DNA from: Purpureocillium takamizusanense
Lineage: Eukaryota; Ascomycota; Sordariomycetes; Hypocreales; Ophiocordycipitaceae
Direction: 5' to 3'
Assembly: GCF_022605165.1 (NCBI RefSeq)
Contig: NC_063069.1
Span: 2,666,001-2,730,000, forward strand
DNA length: 64,000 bases
Shown here piece by piece: positions 1-11,946 of this stretch. The number at the start of each line of letters is the position of its first letter. Within the stretch, counting starts at the first letter, position 1. A program made the translations under genes and the position numbers. The notes under the pieces are model-generated. The model had not been told where the DNA came from, did not search any database, and saw only the letters and a list, made by a program, of their open reading frames with translations.

Positions 1-1171
1 TGGCGATTGTCGAGTCTCAAAGTGAGGCAGCCCAATTCGGCCTGCTGGACAGCTTCGAGTTCGCCGTATCCCGCTTGGCGCATCGACTCAAGTCTCATGG
101 TCCAGCGCGGCTTCAAAACCCCTCCATTGCTTCTTGACGGAATCCCAAGGTCCCCCAACGCTCGTATCCTATCCACGCTAAAAGACGTGGACAGCTGCTG
201 AGCAAATCGACGTAGTCACGGGGTTCGTCACCTTCAAGAGCCCGTGCAACATCCTGTCAATCTCGGTGAAGGTGTGTCTTTGCTATTCGTCCCTCGGGCA
301 CGCTTTCGTGATTCATCAGCATCAGACGGTACCACGATTGGACGGGCGGTACGCGTGCCGACCGCGGCCCGTCGACACGGCTCTGACGCAGGCGAGGGTG
401 TGGGCTCGCTCCCCATCTTGGCCGCCTGTAACAATCTTCACTCTCAGCCGGCCAACATCCGCGGCCAAGCCAGGAAGGACGGGGAGCCGCCCACGGCCTT
501 GGGGGGCGCCTCGAAGCCTATGCTGGAGCTGAGTCGGGCATGTGCTGGGAGACTCGCCATCCCTCGGATGATTGGCGAGCTGACCAAGCCGTGGTAATAG
601 AATACCGTACTGTCGCACGCATTCTTGCCCTGGGACGCTATCGCTCGCGACGATTTGCGCTGGATAACCATCGACAAACAAGACGTGCCCGCACTGGCAG
701 CCGCGGCGCATTCTTCGCACTCGCGTAGTGAGGGGTCGTTGTGAGGTAGGCAGTCCGTCGCGGTAGGCGGAGACATGTCGCTCCCTGTTGCATCCTCCCA
801 ACATCTGCCTTTTGGGTCAGCGGTCGACGCCCAAGACACACTGCATTCTCTGGCGTTCGGGCAGGCTACAGCCGCAACACTCCTGTCCACGTCCTACTGC
901 TGCCTTTTCAACCTCGTGCCGCCCGTGCCAGACTTCACCGCCCCTAGTGATCCGTCGTCCATGGTCCGACCAAGAACCTCCTCATCGGCAGGCCATCACC
1001 TTTCCCCGCCGCCCGGTTCTAGCCGCTGGCGACCGCCATCGTGACCCGGCTTGTTCGTGACTTGGAGAGGGCCGCTGCTCCCCCGCTTGCTGGGCCCTTG
1101 CCGATTCTTGGTCAAGTATACCCATACCTCCGGCGGTCGCCGTCGTTGTCGCTGCCGTCTGCGGAGTCGTC
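1..1171. other. gene-free left edge
   Basis: No ORF here has recognisable motifs or protein-like composition. The open frames on both strands overlap one another and look like chance readings of GC-rich DNA. The right part may be upstream sequence or an unrecognised exon of the hypothetical gene that follows. Confidence 0.5.
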
Positions 1172-2110
1172 ATGGCCCGCCTCACTCGCGAAAGGCCGTG
1201 CCGCAATCCGGCCAGCGGTTCGGCATCCCCCGCATCAGCCATGGAGCCGCCTGGGCTGGCCGACGTCGCCATCATCATCAACGACGCCCATCAGCTTCGA
1301 AACGGGGTGGTGTCCCAGCCCCTAGCTGTCGGTGGTCTCTATTATGCCAGGCAGATAATGCCCATAGATCTGTCGGACATGCCAGCGCAACCGCAAGTTG
1401 GCAAACGCAGGTCGGATTGGGCAAGCAGTGCCACGGGGTGCTCGACTTCCTTTGACAACTTCGATGATCGAACGGTATATTCCATGTCGACCGCGCCTCC
1501 TCGGCGAGGGCCCGTGGGGCAATACCAATATCAGCAGCGTCCAGACATCCCTGTGCCTGCCTATGCGTGGCCCCAATCGTGGCCGGAGCTGGATGCGGCG
1601 GCGCCGGAGCCTGGCGGTGACATGATCCTCATGGGCCTCCCCTGCGAATTCCATAATTTCTCGGACTGTTTCATTGAGTACGCCTTTGACCAAGTTGAGC
1701 AGTGGATACAACACATCGCGGACGACCACCTGGGCCATCGATTTCCGAGAGAAAGTCGATGTTGGTTCTGCGACGCGAAATTCGTCGCCGCAACAAACCA
1801 CCGTACTGAAAAGTCGTATGTCTTCCGTGAGCGCATGCTTCATATTGCGGAGCACCTTGAAAAGGGCGTGACGGCCGCGAGTATCCGGCCAGACTTTCCA
1901 TTGCTAGACCACCTTTGGGAATACCGCATAATCGACAGGGCGACATTTCAGTGGGCCAAGGGACAAAGCGAGCCGATCCCGATGCCCCGGGACATGACAT
2001 TCAGCCCCCCCGAGGCCGCGCCGCCTCGAGGTGAGACTTATCTGGAGGAACGGCGGGCCCGGCATCACCACAAAAGGTCAACGCACCACAAGACACGCGG
2101 TACGAAGTGA
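1172..2110 (+). CDS. fungal hypothetical protein with Cys/His zinc-finger-like core
   Basis: The frame encodes 312 residues without an intron. The N-terminal third is low in recognisable features; the central part (about residues 150-260) has an LPCEF motif, a Trp-rich helix (VEQWIQHIADDHLG), a CWFCDAKF pair and an HIAEHL helix. Together this is a C..C..H..H arrangement typical of a large family of uncharacterised filamentous-fungal proteins with degenerate C2H2 fingers. The C-terminus is basic (HHHKRSTHHK). The start is uncertain: ATG at 1172 is the longest choice, and ATG at 1484 would give about 208 residues and keep the whole core. Role unknown; zinc or nucleic-acid binding is an inference from the Cys/His spacing. 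Confidence 0.6.
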   Translation: MARLTRERPCRNPASGSASPASAMEPPGLADVAIIINDAHQLRNGVVSQPLAVGGLYYARQIMPIDLSDMPAQPQVGKRRSDWASSATGCSTSFDNFDDRTVYSMSTAPPRRGPVGQYQYQQRPDIPVPAYAWPQSWPELDAAAPEPGGDMILMGLPCEFHNFSDCFIEYAFDQVEQWIQHIADDHLGHRFPRESRCWFCDAKFVAATNHRTEKSYVFRERMLHIAEHLEKGVTAASIRPDFPLLDHLWEYRIIDRATFQWAKGQSEPIPMPRDMTFSPPEAAPPRGETYLEERRARHHHKRSTHHKTRGTK

Positions 2111-4520
2111 TGGACCGGGATCAGCCAATACTCTCGTCGTCGACGTTTTCGGCGGACGAAGCATTATCGATACGCTTCTATGCCGTGTGTTGGGGCCCTA
2201 GTATACGGTTGAGTGTGGGACCGACTTACGGCGACGCCGGTGGCAAGGCTCCGGGCCGGTTCGGCTCCACTCACGCCGCCACCACCGGATCGGACGGCCG
2301 ATCAGAGGACTGGTTGACTTCGGGGTGGGGTCTCCCGAGAGAGGAGAGGCCGGTATTTCAACAAGTCGCCAAAGGGGCACGCGTTGCCGCGACAAAAGGT
2401 CGGCTGGGTGCGGCATGACGCGTCGGGTTGCCACCGGCGCTGAAGCGAATGCAGGAGAGTCGGCGAGACACTCTGTCGCGTGTACCGAACGGTCCAATAG
2501 TTGACATGGTGAGGCGAACCCATTGTCACCACTCGACCAGTTGGAGGTTCTTTTTTCCGGGGCGTTGTAAGGAGGTCGAAAATTCGTGATGAAGCACAAA
2601 GGGGAAGGCGAGGGAGGAGGCTTTCTGTCTCAATTTCAGTGCAAGAAGCGAAGAGGGCAGGGCAGGATAAAAGCAGGGAGGCGCGAGGTGGAAGGGGGTA
2701 CCTTGGCTGCGCCTTCCGCGAGGCCGGCAGCGGCGGCGCTGACTTGCCGTGCTGGTTGTCGCTGTTTTCGGGCCGAGGCGAACGAACTTTGCGCTTTTGA
2801 CGGTCTCGTTCGCCTCACGGCTCGCCAGCCATGTCGCTTCCGCCAGGCGCGGCACGTTTCAGCTCGTCCAGGGGGTGTGTGGGAAGCCGCATGACGCAGA
2901 TGCCGTGTTTTTTTTTATGAAAGTTTCTTTCTTGGATTTTTTTTTTGATTTTTTTTTTTGGGCGGTGTGTTTGGCTCCATGACCCGCCGCTTGTCGTTCG
3001 CGTCGTGGGCGGCAACACAACGACGACGTGCACTGCGCGTGGGCTCGGGCGCGGGCGGGCTCGTGTGACTCGCCGGCCTGGTCTGGTCTGATCTGGTGCT
3101 GAGCGGTCTGAGAGATGCAAGGACGCACAAGGGGAGCGGGGAGGAGGAGAAGAAGCGGTCACAGATTGTGTGCGCGGAGAAGACTCTGAGAGCGAGCGAG
3201 CAAGCGAGCAAGGTTTCAATTTTCGGGGTCGCAGGGGTCGTGATCTGTTTTCTGTTTTCTATTTATTTATTCACTGCATGATTGGCTTCCTCATCAAGAC
3301 ACCAAGGCACCCAAAAGTCGTGGCAAGAAGATGAGAAAACACGGATGGATGGATGGACATGGGGCCTTTCACGTCTTCAACGCGCTTTTTCTCTAGCCCA
3401 GCCAGTCGGGGCAGGCGGACGTGTGTCATGTCAATTCGAACCAGTCAACTCAAGGGCGTCTTACCTTGTACATGCCTCGCCGTCCGCACCGCCTCGTCTG
3501 CTGCCTTTTTTTTATGTTGGCCGCCTCGCCTTCGCCCGCCTCACTGAGCCCCGTTCAGAGGCGCGCTCTCCAGTGGTCCTGCGGCCCTGCATCCGCCTTG
3601 ATTGGGTCAAGTGAGATGGTGTGCATTTATATCGTCTGCCGAGTATACCTCCAGCTTGCCCCTAGCTTTGCACTCCAATAGTTATATTGTAGGTACTTAA
3701 GGACAGCACGCGGGCACGAACCTTGCAAAACAAATCAGTAAATCCGTCGTGCATCGCTCACCACCATGCCTGCTCGATTCGAGTGATCCATCCGGCCAGT
3801 GACGAAGATGAATTCAGTCAGTTTTACGCTGGCTGCACTCCCAATGGGTTCCAGCACGTTGTGCATCCAAAGGAAGACCACAACGCAAGCAAGCAAGACT
3901 TAGTCCTGTCAATACTGATCCAAAGATACGAATCCGCGACGGCTCTTCGGTATCGAGGACATATCCAAAAGAAGGTGATTGAAGCCTCCGACGGCTCCAA
4001 CGTATGCAAAGAGCCATGAATAATATCATCCATAATGTTAGTCATGTAGACTGTATACGTAACAACGTCACGTCGTCCTGCCCCTCACTTTCACCATCCG
4101 AGGCAAAGGCGAGTCGTTTCGACAGTGCCAAGTGCCTAGGTGAAACTCCTGGGCCTCTTTTAGGAACCTGCGTCCAGGCCCTACTTGAGAAGAGCGTTCC
4201 ATCACCCCCATCTCCGCTGCTGTGCCCGATGCGCCGTTTGCGATGCGGGGCGGCAATATGAGACGCTTATACGTACCCCAAGTCAAGCATTTGGGTGCGG
4301 GCAAATGCAATTTTTGTCGCTGTCCGCCCAGTATATTCAGGCAAGAGGCCCTGCTCCTTCGGTGCTTCGTGATTTGGGGCTGTCACGACTCACCAGGACC
4401 CGGCAGGGCTCCCTACCTATAACACCTTCAAGGGTGACGAACTATGCATCGAACAGGTTTTCCGCCTGTCCGCAGCACCTCCAACCGTTCAACTACATGC
4501 CACTTTGTTTCATTGCATCT
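2111..4520. other. gene-free interval
   Basis: No supported gene. It contains T-rich homopolymer tracts near 2938-2961, GGAT/TGGA microsatellite sequence near 3343-3358 and short unrelated ORFs. The right end is the 3' flank of the tRNA-lysidine synthetase gene on the minus strand. Confidence 0.5.
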
Positions 4521-6671
4521 CTATCCATGAGCTGTAGAAGTGCGTCCCCTCCGGCACACACGGCATGCGTGGCCGCCGGTGCGCATGCGGTTCGCCAGAC
4601 GCCTTCTGCGCACCTGTCTGGATCTGCCGCTGCGAGGCCGGTAGACTACGAGGGGCCGCTGCCCACCTCTTCTTTGCAAGCCCAGCAGTGAAACGTCGAC
4701 ATTCTTGTACCTAACCTCGCACTTGACCCATCTCTCCAGGCCCGGGACGTGAATGCCGAGGCTCGGGAGCGCGAGCAGTGTCATCGTAGGCGTGGCCGGG
4801 TCGGTTCCCTCGCCAGACTCAACACTGTATAGCGCGGGCAGCGAGTACCGCACCTTTCCAGGGGCATAATACCTCAAGATCTTCTCTAGACGATATCTCT
4901 CTTTCTGTGGCAAGGCCAACCGGAATTGCCTCGCAAACTGCGGCTGCAACGGCCGTATATGAAACCTCGCCGGTACACACGTGTTGAGACGTATCCAGAA
5001 GCGCCCATCCCAGATCTTGGCCATCTTCCAGCTTCGCCAGGGTCCATGTCGCACTTGTGGCCCCTTGAAGCCGTCAGTACCGGATATCAGCTTGTAGCCC
5101 AAATGTCCCGGCAGCTTCCTTTCTGGTAGCGGATGGTTGGACTTGTATGGAGCCCTCGAGAGAAACCACCTGGTCGACTGCGGACCAAGTATGGGCTCAA
5201 AGACAACACCGGCGATTGAGAACGCCTTTGGTACCTCGCCTTGGCGGCTCGATGACAGCTCTGGAAACAGTCGATCGATCACGCTGTCAAGATTTGCCCG
5301 AGATGGCGAATGAAGGTACGGGGTGACAAAGTCGACAAGCTTGCGCACTGCAATCGCCGCAATCGCCCGGCGGCGGGGCCTACGAGCCTCGTCCCGCGAT
5401 GCCGCATAGAGGCGCCGTGCCCGCGAGGCGCTGGTGACAAAAGATGGGAGCTCAATGAGCAGCGTTCCTGCGTTGGGGTCAAAGTCTTGGATGACTGCCT
5501 CTCGGATGAGTAGTCGATGCGCTTCTGCCTCTTCAAAGTTTGTCTTTTGCTTCGCCCTTCTTGCCAATGCAAGTACGGCGGGTTTCTGCAGCGCTTCTGG
5601 CAGCTTGTAGGATCTCGCAATGTAACGTAGCGCGTTACGGGTGGTAAGGGTTGGATCCGTGTTGGTGTGGTCCTCGAACCACCGGACTCGGTTCGCTTCA
5701 CACGTGGCAATAAGCCTGTCCTTGTCAAACTCAAGAAGTGGCCGATATACGTGCACGCCGCCGTCCTCGCAGTTCAGTGGGGTCAGATAGGGCACGCGAG
5801 GGTCAATATCGCGAGTGATATGGCCGGGGAACTGCGCAGAAATGTCGTTGATGCCCAGGTATGTCTTGATGTGACTCCAGGGCTCGTCGTGAAAATCGTC
5901 TCTTAGGATCATCCGAAGCTGCTTCAGTTCCTTGTTGGGAGGCTTGAAGCTGAGGAACGGCTGCCGCTGCATCTGATCGTCGAGTATCCCGCTCTTGTAC
6001 ACGCCGTGCAGCTCGTAGCACTCGGGGATCGCATTGGCAGCACGGATGCCTTGCAAGCCCCGATAGCCGTGGCCAGCCAGCAGGCGCATTAGGATCGTCT
6101 CGTAGTGGTCGTCGCTATGGTGGGCGAAGAAGAGGCTCGTGGCTTGGAGGTGGCCACAGGTCAAGCCCAGCACCTGGTATCGCATCGTGCGCGCCACGCT
6201 CTCGAGGTTGGGCAGGCTGGCAGGGTTCATGCCATCGCGCCGGACGTCTCTCCAGTTGAGGGTCTTGATGATGGCCTTGATGCCAATCCTCTTGAGCTCA
6301 TGGGCCACGCTAGAGGCCTCAGCATCGCTGCCCTCGCGCAGTTGGTGATCGATTACGATGCCAAATGCGCTCTCGGCGGGGTTGTCGGCGATCTTGAAAG
6401 TCTGATGGGTCTTGAAGAGGCTCGAAAAGAGGAAGGCCATGGCCATGGAGTCTACGCCGCCGCTCACGGCGAGCGCTGGGGCACACAGCAGTCAGCGAAG
6501 GAGCACGGTCATGGCCACATGTGGTTGCAGCATCGACGTACCGACGCGGCGTGGCCGCGCAAAGCGCACGGTCGGGAAGCGCGGGAGGCATACGGCCTCG
6601 AGGGCATCGCGAAATTCGGTCAAGGATATGGGCTTAGGGCCATGATGGAAGACACGAGTGGAAGCGCTCAT
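4521..6671 (-). CDS. tRNA(Ile)-lysidine synthetase (TilS/MesJ family, PP-loop ATPase)
   Basis: Two exons on the minus strand: 6671-6542 and 6475-4521, 694 residues. The 66-nt intron has a GTACGT donor, CTGAC branch point and CCCAG acceptor. Splicing makes RRVALAVSGGVDSM, placing the PP-loop SGGVDS at about residues 48-53. Further TilS hallmarks follow: DHQLREGSDAEA, and HHSDDHYETILMRLLAGHG followed by RGLQGI. The family adenylates C34 of a tRNA-Ile (CAU) and attaches lysine, switching decoding to AUA; in fungi the likely site is the mitochondrion (inference, as no clear targeting peptide was established). The 694-residue length exceeds bacterial TilS because of a long C-terminal region. Without exon 1 the frame would open only at a GTG inside the PP-loop, so the upstream exon fixes the start. 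The last about 50 residues are Arg-rich and could be mis-modelled. Confidence 0.85.
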
Positions 6672-8013
6672 TCCATCGCAAGGCTTCGAGGGCCTACAAT
6701 GCGCGGAGGAGTCGGCGAGCACCGGACAATGTCACTGCTTGCGAGTATTCCGTTGGTCGGTGGTTGACAAGAGACAGGTTCTTTTCGTCGGACTCTTGTT
6801 GCTGTGGCGTTGGTACGGTCGGGGCCTGGAATTGTCTTGAGGCTTGTTAGAAGCTCCAGCGTGGGGCCACAATCAAGAAGGAGCAACAAGGGTGGGTGCC
6901 TGCCCGTTTACGACGCCCTCTAGTAACTAACTTAGTGCACGCCGCGCGCCGACTCTGCTCCAAGGCGGGCTGCTCCTTCCGCGACAACGATCGAGGCACT
7001 GAGTTGGAAAGCATTCACAAGGAATTCTTTTCGCGTTCGATATTTTGCTGCTGTCGCATTTTCTTCCTCTTCTTGCAACTCCACCGGAAGTCGCCGTCCA
7101 TCCATCCGTCCATGACAGCCAGCGGCGGCCTCCCATCGCAACAAGGGTTTTCAACAACAGACATTCGTCGCCACGGCCACTTGGCCATGCACGATCCACC
7201 CACGACAGCCGCCCGGTCCCGTATCGCGCATGCAGACCTGCAGCTCCCCCGAGCACTCAGAGCCTATCAGTCACTGCCTTGAAAGCCCCAAGTGGCAAAC
7301 ACAGCGGCCATCTCCCCCTCCGTTGAGAACAAAGGCCCCCAGCGGCAGAAACTTGCCAGGCCAGACGCAGGTGCAGAACAAGCTGGAGCATGGACAGATG
7401 GAGTCGAGTCAGCCTTGCGGCCCCAGCGCAAGCTCACCCATGCTTGTTGCAGCAGATTTCATGTTGAGGCGCTTTTGGCGTCGCGATTTGCTCGTGGCGG
7501 CCCGCCCGCAACCACGCGTGAATGACTGGAACCTATGGAAGCCATCGTCGTCGTTCCCACACCTCACCTCATTCATCGAAGCCGTTTCCCGCCTTGTTGT
7601 GCTTTGTTGCTCACCTACAACTACGCAGATACTCGACGGTCCTGCAACCCGGCCTCTTGTTGCCCCAACTGCCGTGCCTCCAACCGTCGCCGCCACTCAC
7701 CACCATCAATCGGCACGTGTACCACGCCACACATACCCCCGTCCAGTTCCTCTCCGCTCGTAACCTCTTCACACCTTGTCGCCAGCTGCCCTCGCCTTCT
7801 TCGCCGTGTACGACTGCAACCACATCTACAATAGATCCTGTCTCAACGTCACGCTCAGCGCCCCGAACCGTGATCGCTCTCACGCTGCCACCCCGCATGT
7901 CGCCCGTTGTCGCCGGCTTCTGTCGCTGATCGAGTTTAATCACTGTCACGCACGGCCCCAACCTCAGCCTCTGTCTCATGACGTGAACCGTCACCAGCCG
8001 CCTCGCCTCACCC
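6672..8013. other. divergent promoter region between TilS and the BTB gene
   Basis: About 1.3 kb lies between two divergently transcribed genes. No ORF here has recognisable content. The right half (from about 7540) is C/T-rich with many short CACC/TCACC runs, typical of fungal promoters and 5' leaders, and it has several upstream ATGs. Confidence 0.45.
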
Positions 8014-9630
8014 ATGGTCTCGCAGCCCGAACCCAACCCGTCTTCCGCGCTCGCACCCCATCCTCATCACCATCATCACTCGCGACGCGGGCACCACCCA
8101 TCGTCAACGACCGCCTCCTCCGTCGCCTCCCGCCCCTCGCTGTCCCGCACCAAGCGCTACGGCCGCTCCCACGCCGGCGGCACCTCGTACGTACCGCAAA
8201 ACGAGTTCCCCGTCTTCGCGCACAGCGGCGATGTCGAAATTCTGGTCCGCGCCGGCGCCGTCGAGAATCGCTATCTACTGCACCGCCACACCCTGACGCG
8301 CTGCAGCGGCTTCTTCGAGGCCAGCACCTCGTCCGAGTGGTCCAAGGCACGGCCGCTTCTCGCCGGGGGGAACGAGCTCGCGCGCATCGGCGAGGACCCG
8401 GCTTCGCTGTCGGACCGCATCGATGGGGATGCACAGGGACTAACGGGCGCTATGCCGCGCAAGATGTGGAGGTATGAGCTCGATCCTGGCGCGGGCGAGG
8501 GTGACGTCCCCATGCTTGTGCAAAGAGACGACATGCGCGGCGGCGACGCCTCCAAGTCCGCGATTCCCTCCATCTTCGGCGCGGGTTCGAGCGTCGGCGC
8601 GTCAGCGCTCAAGTCGAGTCTGCGCAAAGGCGCCAGCGGCCACTCGCACTCATCGTCTGTGCCATCCAACCACGTCTCCTTCACCCGGTCCGTCGCCAAC
8701 CTGAGTCTTGGCCCGAGCCTCTCCCAAGCCGACGAAGATATCCTGCGCGACTACGACAACCTGTTACGCATCTTCTACAACTATCCCCCGATGCTGGACG
8801 CCATCAACGTGGCTGATGCCTATGTACAATGCAAGTCGCTGCTTGGTCTCGCAGACCTCTACGATGCCCTCCCCGTAGTCGGTCCGCGCGTCGATCACCA
8901 CCTGCTGCAGTTCCAATCGCGCCTCTGGAAGCAGATTGCCAAGTACCCGATCTCGTACCTGCGCTTGGGTTATCTCGCCCGCAGCAAGGTAATATTCCAG
9001 GAAGCTTTAATTCACGTGGTTGGTCAGTGGCCGGCTGGCGAGCGCAGCCTGCGCGCCGCGTTGCCGGACGTGGTGCTGGACATCATCGAAGACAAGGTGG
9101 ACGAGCTTGAGGAGGCCGTTAGCCGCGTCGAAGGTCGCCTCTTCCGTCTGAGTCTAAAAACGCCGAGGGGCGAGCGCGTGACGCCGTCCAACAACTATCT
9201 CGAGTGGCTCGTCATCAGCCTCTTTCGGCAGTGGCTCGCCGACAACACGGCGCCGCAGCCCCCTCCCGACCGAAACGGGCGCAGTGGCCACCACCACCAC
9301 CCGTCGCTGCCGCCCGCGGTGCCACCACTGACGTCGGTCGGTCGCGCGTACCGCACGCTCGGCTCTGGCAATTCAGCCGCCTTCCTCGGTCACGACGATT
9401 GCAAAAAGTTCCTCAAGCTGACGCCGGAGCTGTACACGCGCGAAAACCTCCGCCGCTTTGAGAAGCGCATGGACGAGATCAAGGCCATGGCGCGCGACAT
9501 TGTGCGCCCCCTCCTCGGAAGCGGCCTCGAGCTAGACTTGGCCGGCTCGAGCCGAACTTCGGACGGCATCAGCTATCTCACATGCACGGCGGTCGGCAAC
9601 AGGGACCTGCCCTGGCTGACCGACAGTTGA
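8014..9630 (+). CDS. BTB/POZ domain protein
   Basis: Intronless, 538 residues. The N-terminus is low complexity with a His run (HPHHHHHSRRGHH). A BTB/POZ-like segment starts near residue 68: HSGDVEILV, then YLLHRHTLTRCSGFFEAST, which fits the beta-strand/helix 'shield' of fungal BTB proteins where an LxxHxxxLxxxSxxF pattern is expected. After a Ser-rich insert, the second half (DEDILRDYDNLLRIFYNYPP, LLGLADLYDALPVV) matches the BTB/BACK-like tail of the same family. BTB domains mediate dimerisation or cullin-3 adaptor binding; the partner here is unknown. The start is the first ATG in frame and precedes the His-rich leader. Wobble positions are mostly G or C. Confidence 0.75.
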   Translation: MVSQPEPNPSSALAPHPHHHHHSRRGHHPSSTTASSVASRPSLSRTKRYGRSHAGGTSYVPQNEFPVFAHSGDVEILVRAGAVENRYLLHRHTLTRCSGFFEASTSSEWSKARPLLAGGNELARIGEDPASLSDRIDGDAQGLTGAMPRKMWRYELDPGAGEGDVPMLVQRDDMRGGDASKSAIPSIFGAGSSVGASALKSSLRKGASGHSHSSSVPSNHVSFTRSVANLSLGPSLSQADEDILRDYDNLLRIFYNYPPMLDAINVADAYVQCKSLLGLADLYDALPVVGPRVDHHLLQFQSRLWKQIAKYPISYLRLGYLARSKVIFQEALIHVVGQWPAGERSLRAALPDVVLDIIEDKVDELEEAVSRVEGRLFRLSLKTPRGERVTPSNNYLEWLVISLFRQWLADNTAPQPPPDRNGRSGHHHHPSLPPAVPPLTSVGRAYRTLGSGNSAAFLGHDDCKKFLKLTPELYTRENLRRFEKRMDEIKAMARDIVRPLLGSGLELDLAGSSRTSDGISYLTCTAVGNRDLPWLTDS

Positions 9631-10103
9631 AGGTCGTCAAAGCCTAGACAGCGATTTTCTTCGGAACACGACTACATGTCGAGTCTCGCCGATATACGAG
9701 AGGCTGTGGGCTTCTTGGGATATACAGAATAATGGCAGAGAAGGCCAGAGTACACCCAGTGGGCCTGCCGAGAAACCCCTTTTCTTTCTCTCTATACTCA
9801 ACTGGATACCCCATTTCCTTTATTTTCCTTTCCTCTACAGACAAGTTACTTGGGAATTTTCCCCCGATGCCTCGCACCCATCGCTGCATGATATAATGGA
9901 CTTGTGTGCAGTCTAGCGCGGTCGGTCGGTGGTCGTGTGCATGGATAGCAGGCTGGACCTAGACACCATGTCCCTGGGGGCTCTCCGTTATACAATGAGG
10001 AATGAAGGCATGTAACGAATACGCCGACTCGATGTCGGATGGATGTGCATACGTAGCCAGGTAATACAGCACAAGTTGAAGCTTGGATCCCTCCCTGACC
10101 CTC

Positions 10104-10341
10104 TTACACGGGGAGGACGACCTTGACGCCCATGTATTCCCGCTGGTGCATGAGGTTGCCATCAATGAGCACCTGGTCGGCACCCAGGCGGTGTCGGGCC
10201 GTGTCGGTAAGGAGTGTGACGGCGGAGACTTGGATCTCGCGCTACTCCCAGTTCGTGGGCACGAGGCCGCCCTCGGTGGTGCGGTTCCTGAACTCTCGGC
10301 AGACACCCTGCTCGTCGACGTAGTCCGTCTTCTCGCTGGAT
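10104..10341 (-). pseudogene. possible broken exon with an in-frame stop
   Basis: On the minus strand an open stretch (EKTDYVDEQGVCREFRNRTT, then EGGLVPTNWE) ends in TAG at 10244-10242. The same frame then continues for about 45 codons with protein-like composition (REIQVSAVTLL, then GADQVLIDGNLMHQREYMGV, then KVVLPV) to TAA at 10104. No GT...AG pair of plausible length removes the TAG. A candidate acceptor (CATCCAG) lies just upstream, so this may be the last exon or exons of a small gene that has acquired a stop. I do not recognise the family. Alternatively it is two unrelated short open stretches. Confidence 0.35.
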
Positions 10342-10951
10342 GGGGGCCGACTCTGGGCGAAAGGCGGGGGAGAAGAAGAGACGGGTCGGTACCTGGAGGA
10401 AGGGGGGTGAATAAGTAAACAGCTGGCTGACTGCCTGGTAGGTACGTCACAGTATTGTGGTCGGCGGAGCTCCTCCTCCCGACCCTGGCCGAGCGAGCGA
10501 CAAAACAAGCAGCCAACCATCCATCCAACCGACATGGGCTGTTGTCTCACGACGAGAGCCCGTGTCCAGCGAGCATGTTAGTTAGTTACCGACCCGACTC
10601 GTTCAAGTCAGTCAGTCAGTCACTTGGGCATCATTCGTCAGCAAATAATACCCTCTCAGCCTGACGAGAAGAAGCAGCTCTCCCGCCTATATAATATCAT
10701 GCATTGCATGCTTTGTTTTGTAGCCCCGCCGTTCCAGCCAGGTGTTTGGTTTCCTGTCGTCCACCAACCTCATTAATCAATCCCATACATGCCAACACCA
10801 CAAATCACCACCATCGCCAGAGCATCGGGAACGCAAAGGACGCAGACCCCATCTATTGATTCAACCAGCATCACCAGCAGCAACATCATTGCTACCTAAA
10901 CAGCCAGCATCATCCAAGCAACCACCGTAGCTGTCCATCCTCATCTTCTTT

Positions 10952-11084
<133 letters not shown>

Positions 11085-11142
11085 CCGTCGCTTCCCAAAA
11101 AAAAAGGGAAAGGGAAAGAAAGGAAAAGAGAAAGAGAGAAAT

Positions 11143-11946
11143 ATGGCCGACTACCCCACCGCCCACACAACCACCATCGCCAACCCCCGCCTCCGCCTCC
11201 TCAACATGCTCAAGGCCGGCACCTTCCCGGTCATGACCTTTGTCGCCCTCCCCTCGGCGCGACACGCCCAGGTCGTCGCCCTCACCGGCGTCGACGCCCT
11301 CGTCCTCGACTGCGAGCACGGGCACGTGGGCGACGACGCCATGCACAACGCCGTCGCCGCCGCCGCCGCCCTCGGCGTCTCCCCCGTCGTCCGCGTCCGC
11401 GGCCCCGCCCACGACCTCGTCAAGCGCGCCCTCGACGCCGGCGCCCACGCCCTCATGGTGCCCCAGGTCGGCTCCCCCGACGAGGCCCGCCAGGTCGTCG
11501 CCAGCGCAAAGTTCCCCCCGCAGGGCCGCCGCGGCCAGGGCTCCGCGTTCCCGGGCATCGCCCACGGCCTCTCCGTGCCCGAGTACGTCGCCTCGGCGAA
11601 CCAGACCCTCCTCACCATGATCCAAATCGAGACCCGCGAGGGCCTCGAAAACGTCGACGCCATATGCGCCGTCCCCGGCGTCGACCTCGTCTTCATCGGC
11701 CCCAACGACCTCGCCCTCGCCCTCCTCGGCTACGTCCCCGCCCGCGGCGACGAGCCCGTCTTCGTCGCCGCCATCGACAAGATCGTCGCCGCCGCCCGCA
11801 AGCACGGCAAGTGGGTTGGTCGCCTCGTCAACAACGGCGCCCTCGCCAAGGAGGCTCGCGGTCGTTTCGATACCGTCGCCCTGACCGGAGACACAAAGGC
11901 CATACACAACTGGTACTCGGCCGAGTTGGAAGTCGCGAGGTCATAG
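11143..11946 (+). CDS. HpcH/HpaI-family class II aldolase
   Basis: Intronless, 267 residues, the usual size for this family. Members cleave or form 2-keto-3-deoxy acids such as 4-hydroxy-2-oxoheptane-1,7-dioate by divalent-metal class II aldol chemistry. Expected active-site residues are present with the spacing known from bacterial HpaI: the catalytic His in DCEHG (H59), Arg in VVRVRG (R84), metal ligands Glu in IQIETREG (E163) and Asp in GPNDL (D189). Each sits 14 positions beyond the E. coli HpaI numbers. The fungal substrate cannot be told from sequence. Third codon positions are almost all C or G over the first about 220 codons and less extreme at the end. The ATG follows an A/G-rich leader and the ATC repeat. 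A neighbouring aromatic-catabolism cluster is absent. Confidence 0.85.
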   Translation: MADYPTAHTTTIANPRLRLLNMLKAGTFPVMTFVALPSARHAQVVALTGVDALVLDCEHGHVGDDAMHNAVAAAAALGVSPVVRVRGPAHDLVKRALDAGAHALMVPQVGSPDEARQVVASAKFPPQGRRGQGSAFPGIAHGLSVPEYVASANQTLLTMIQIETREGLENVDAICAVPGVDLVFIGPNDLALALLGYVPARGDEPVFVAAIDKIVAAARKHGKWVGRLVNNGALAKEARGRFDTVALTGDTKAIHNWYSAELEVARS

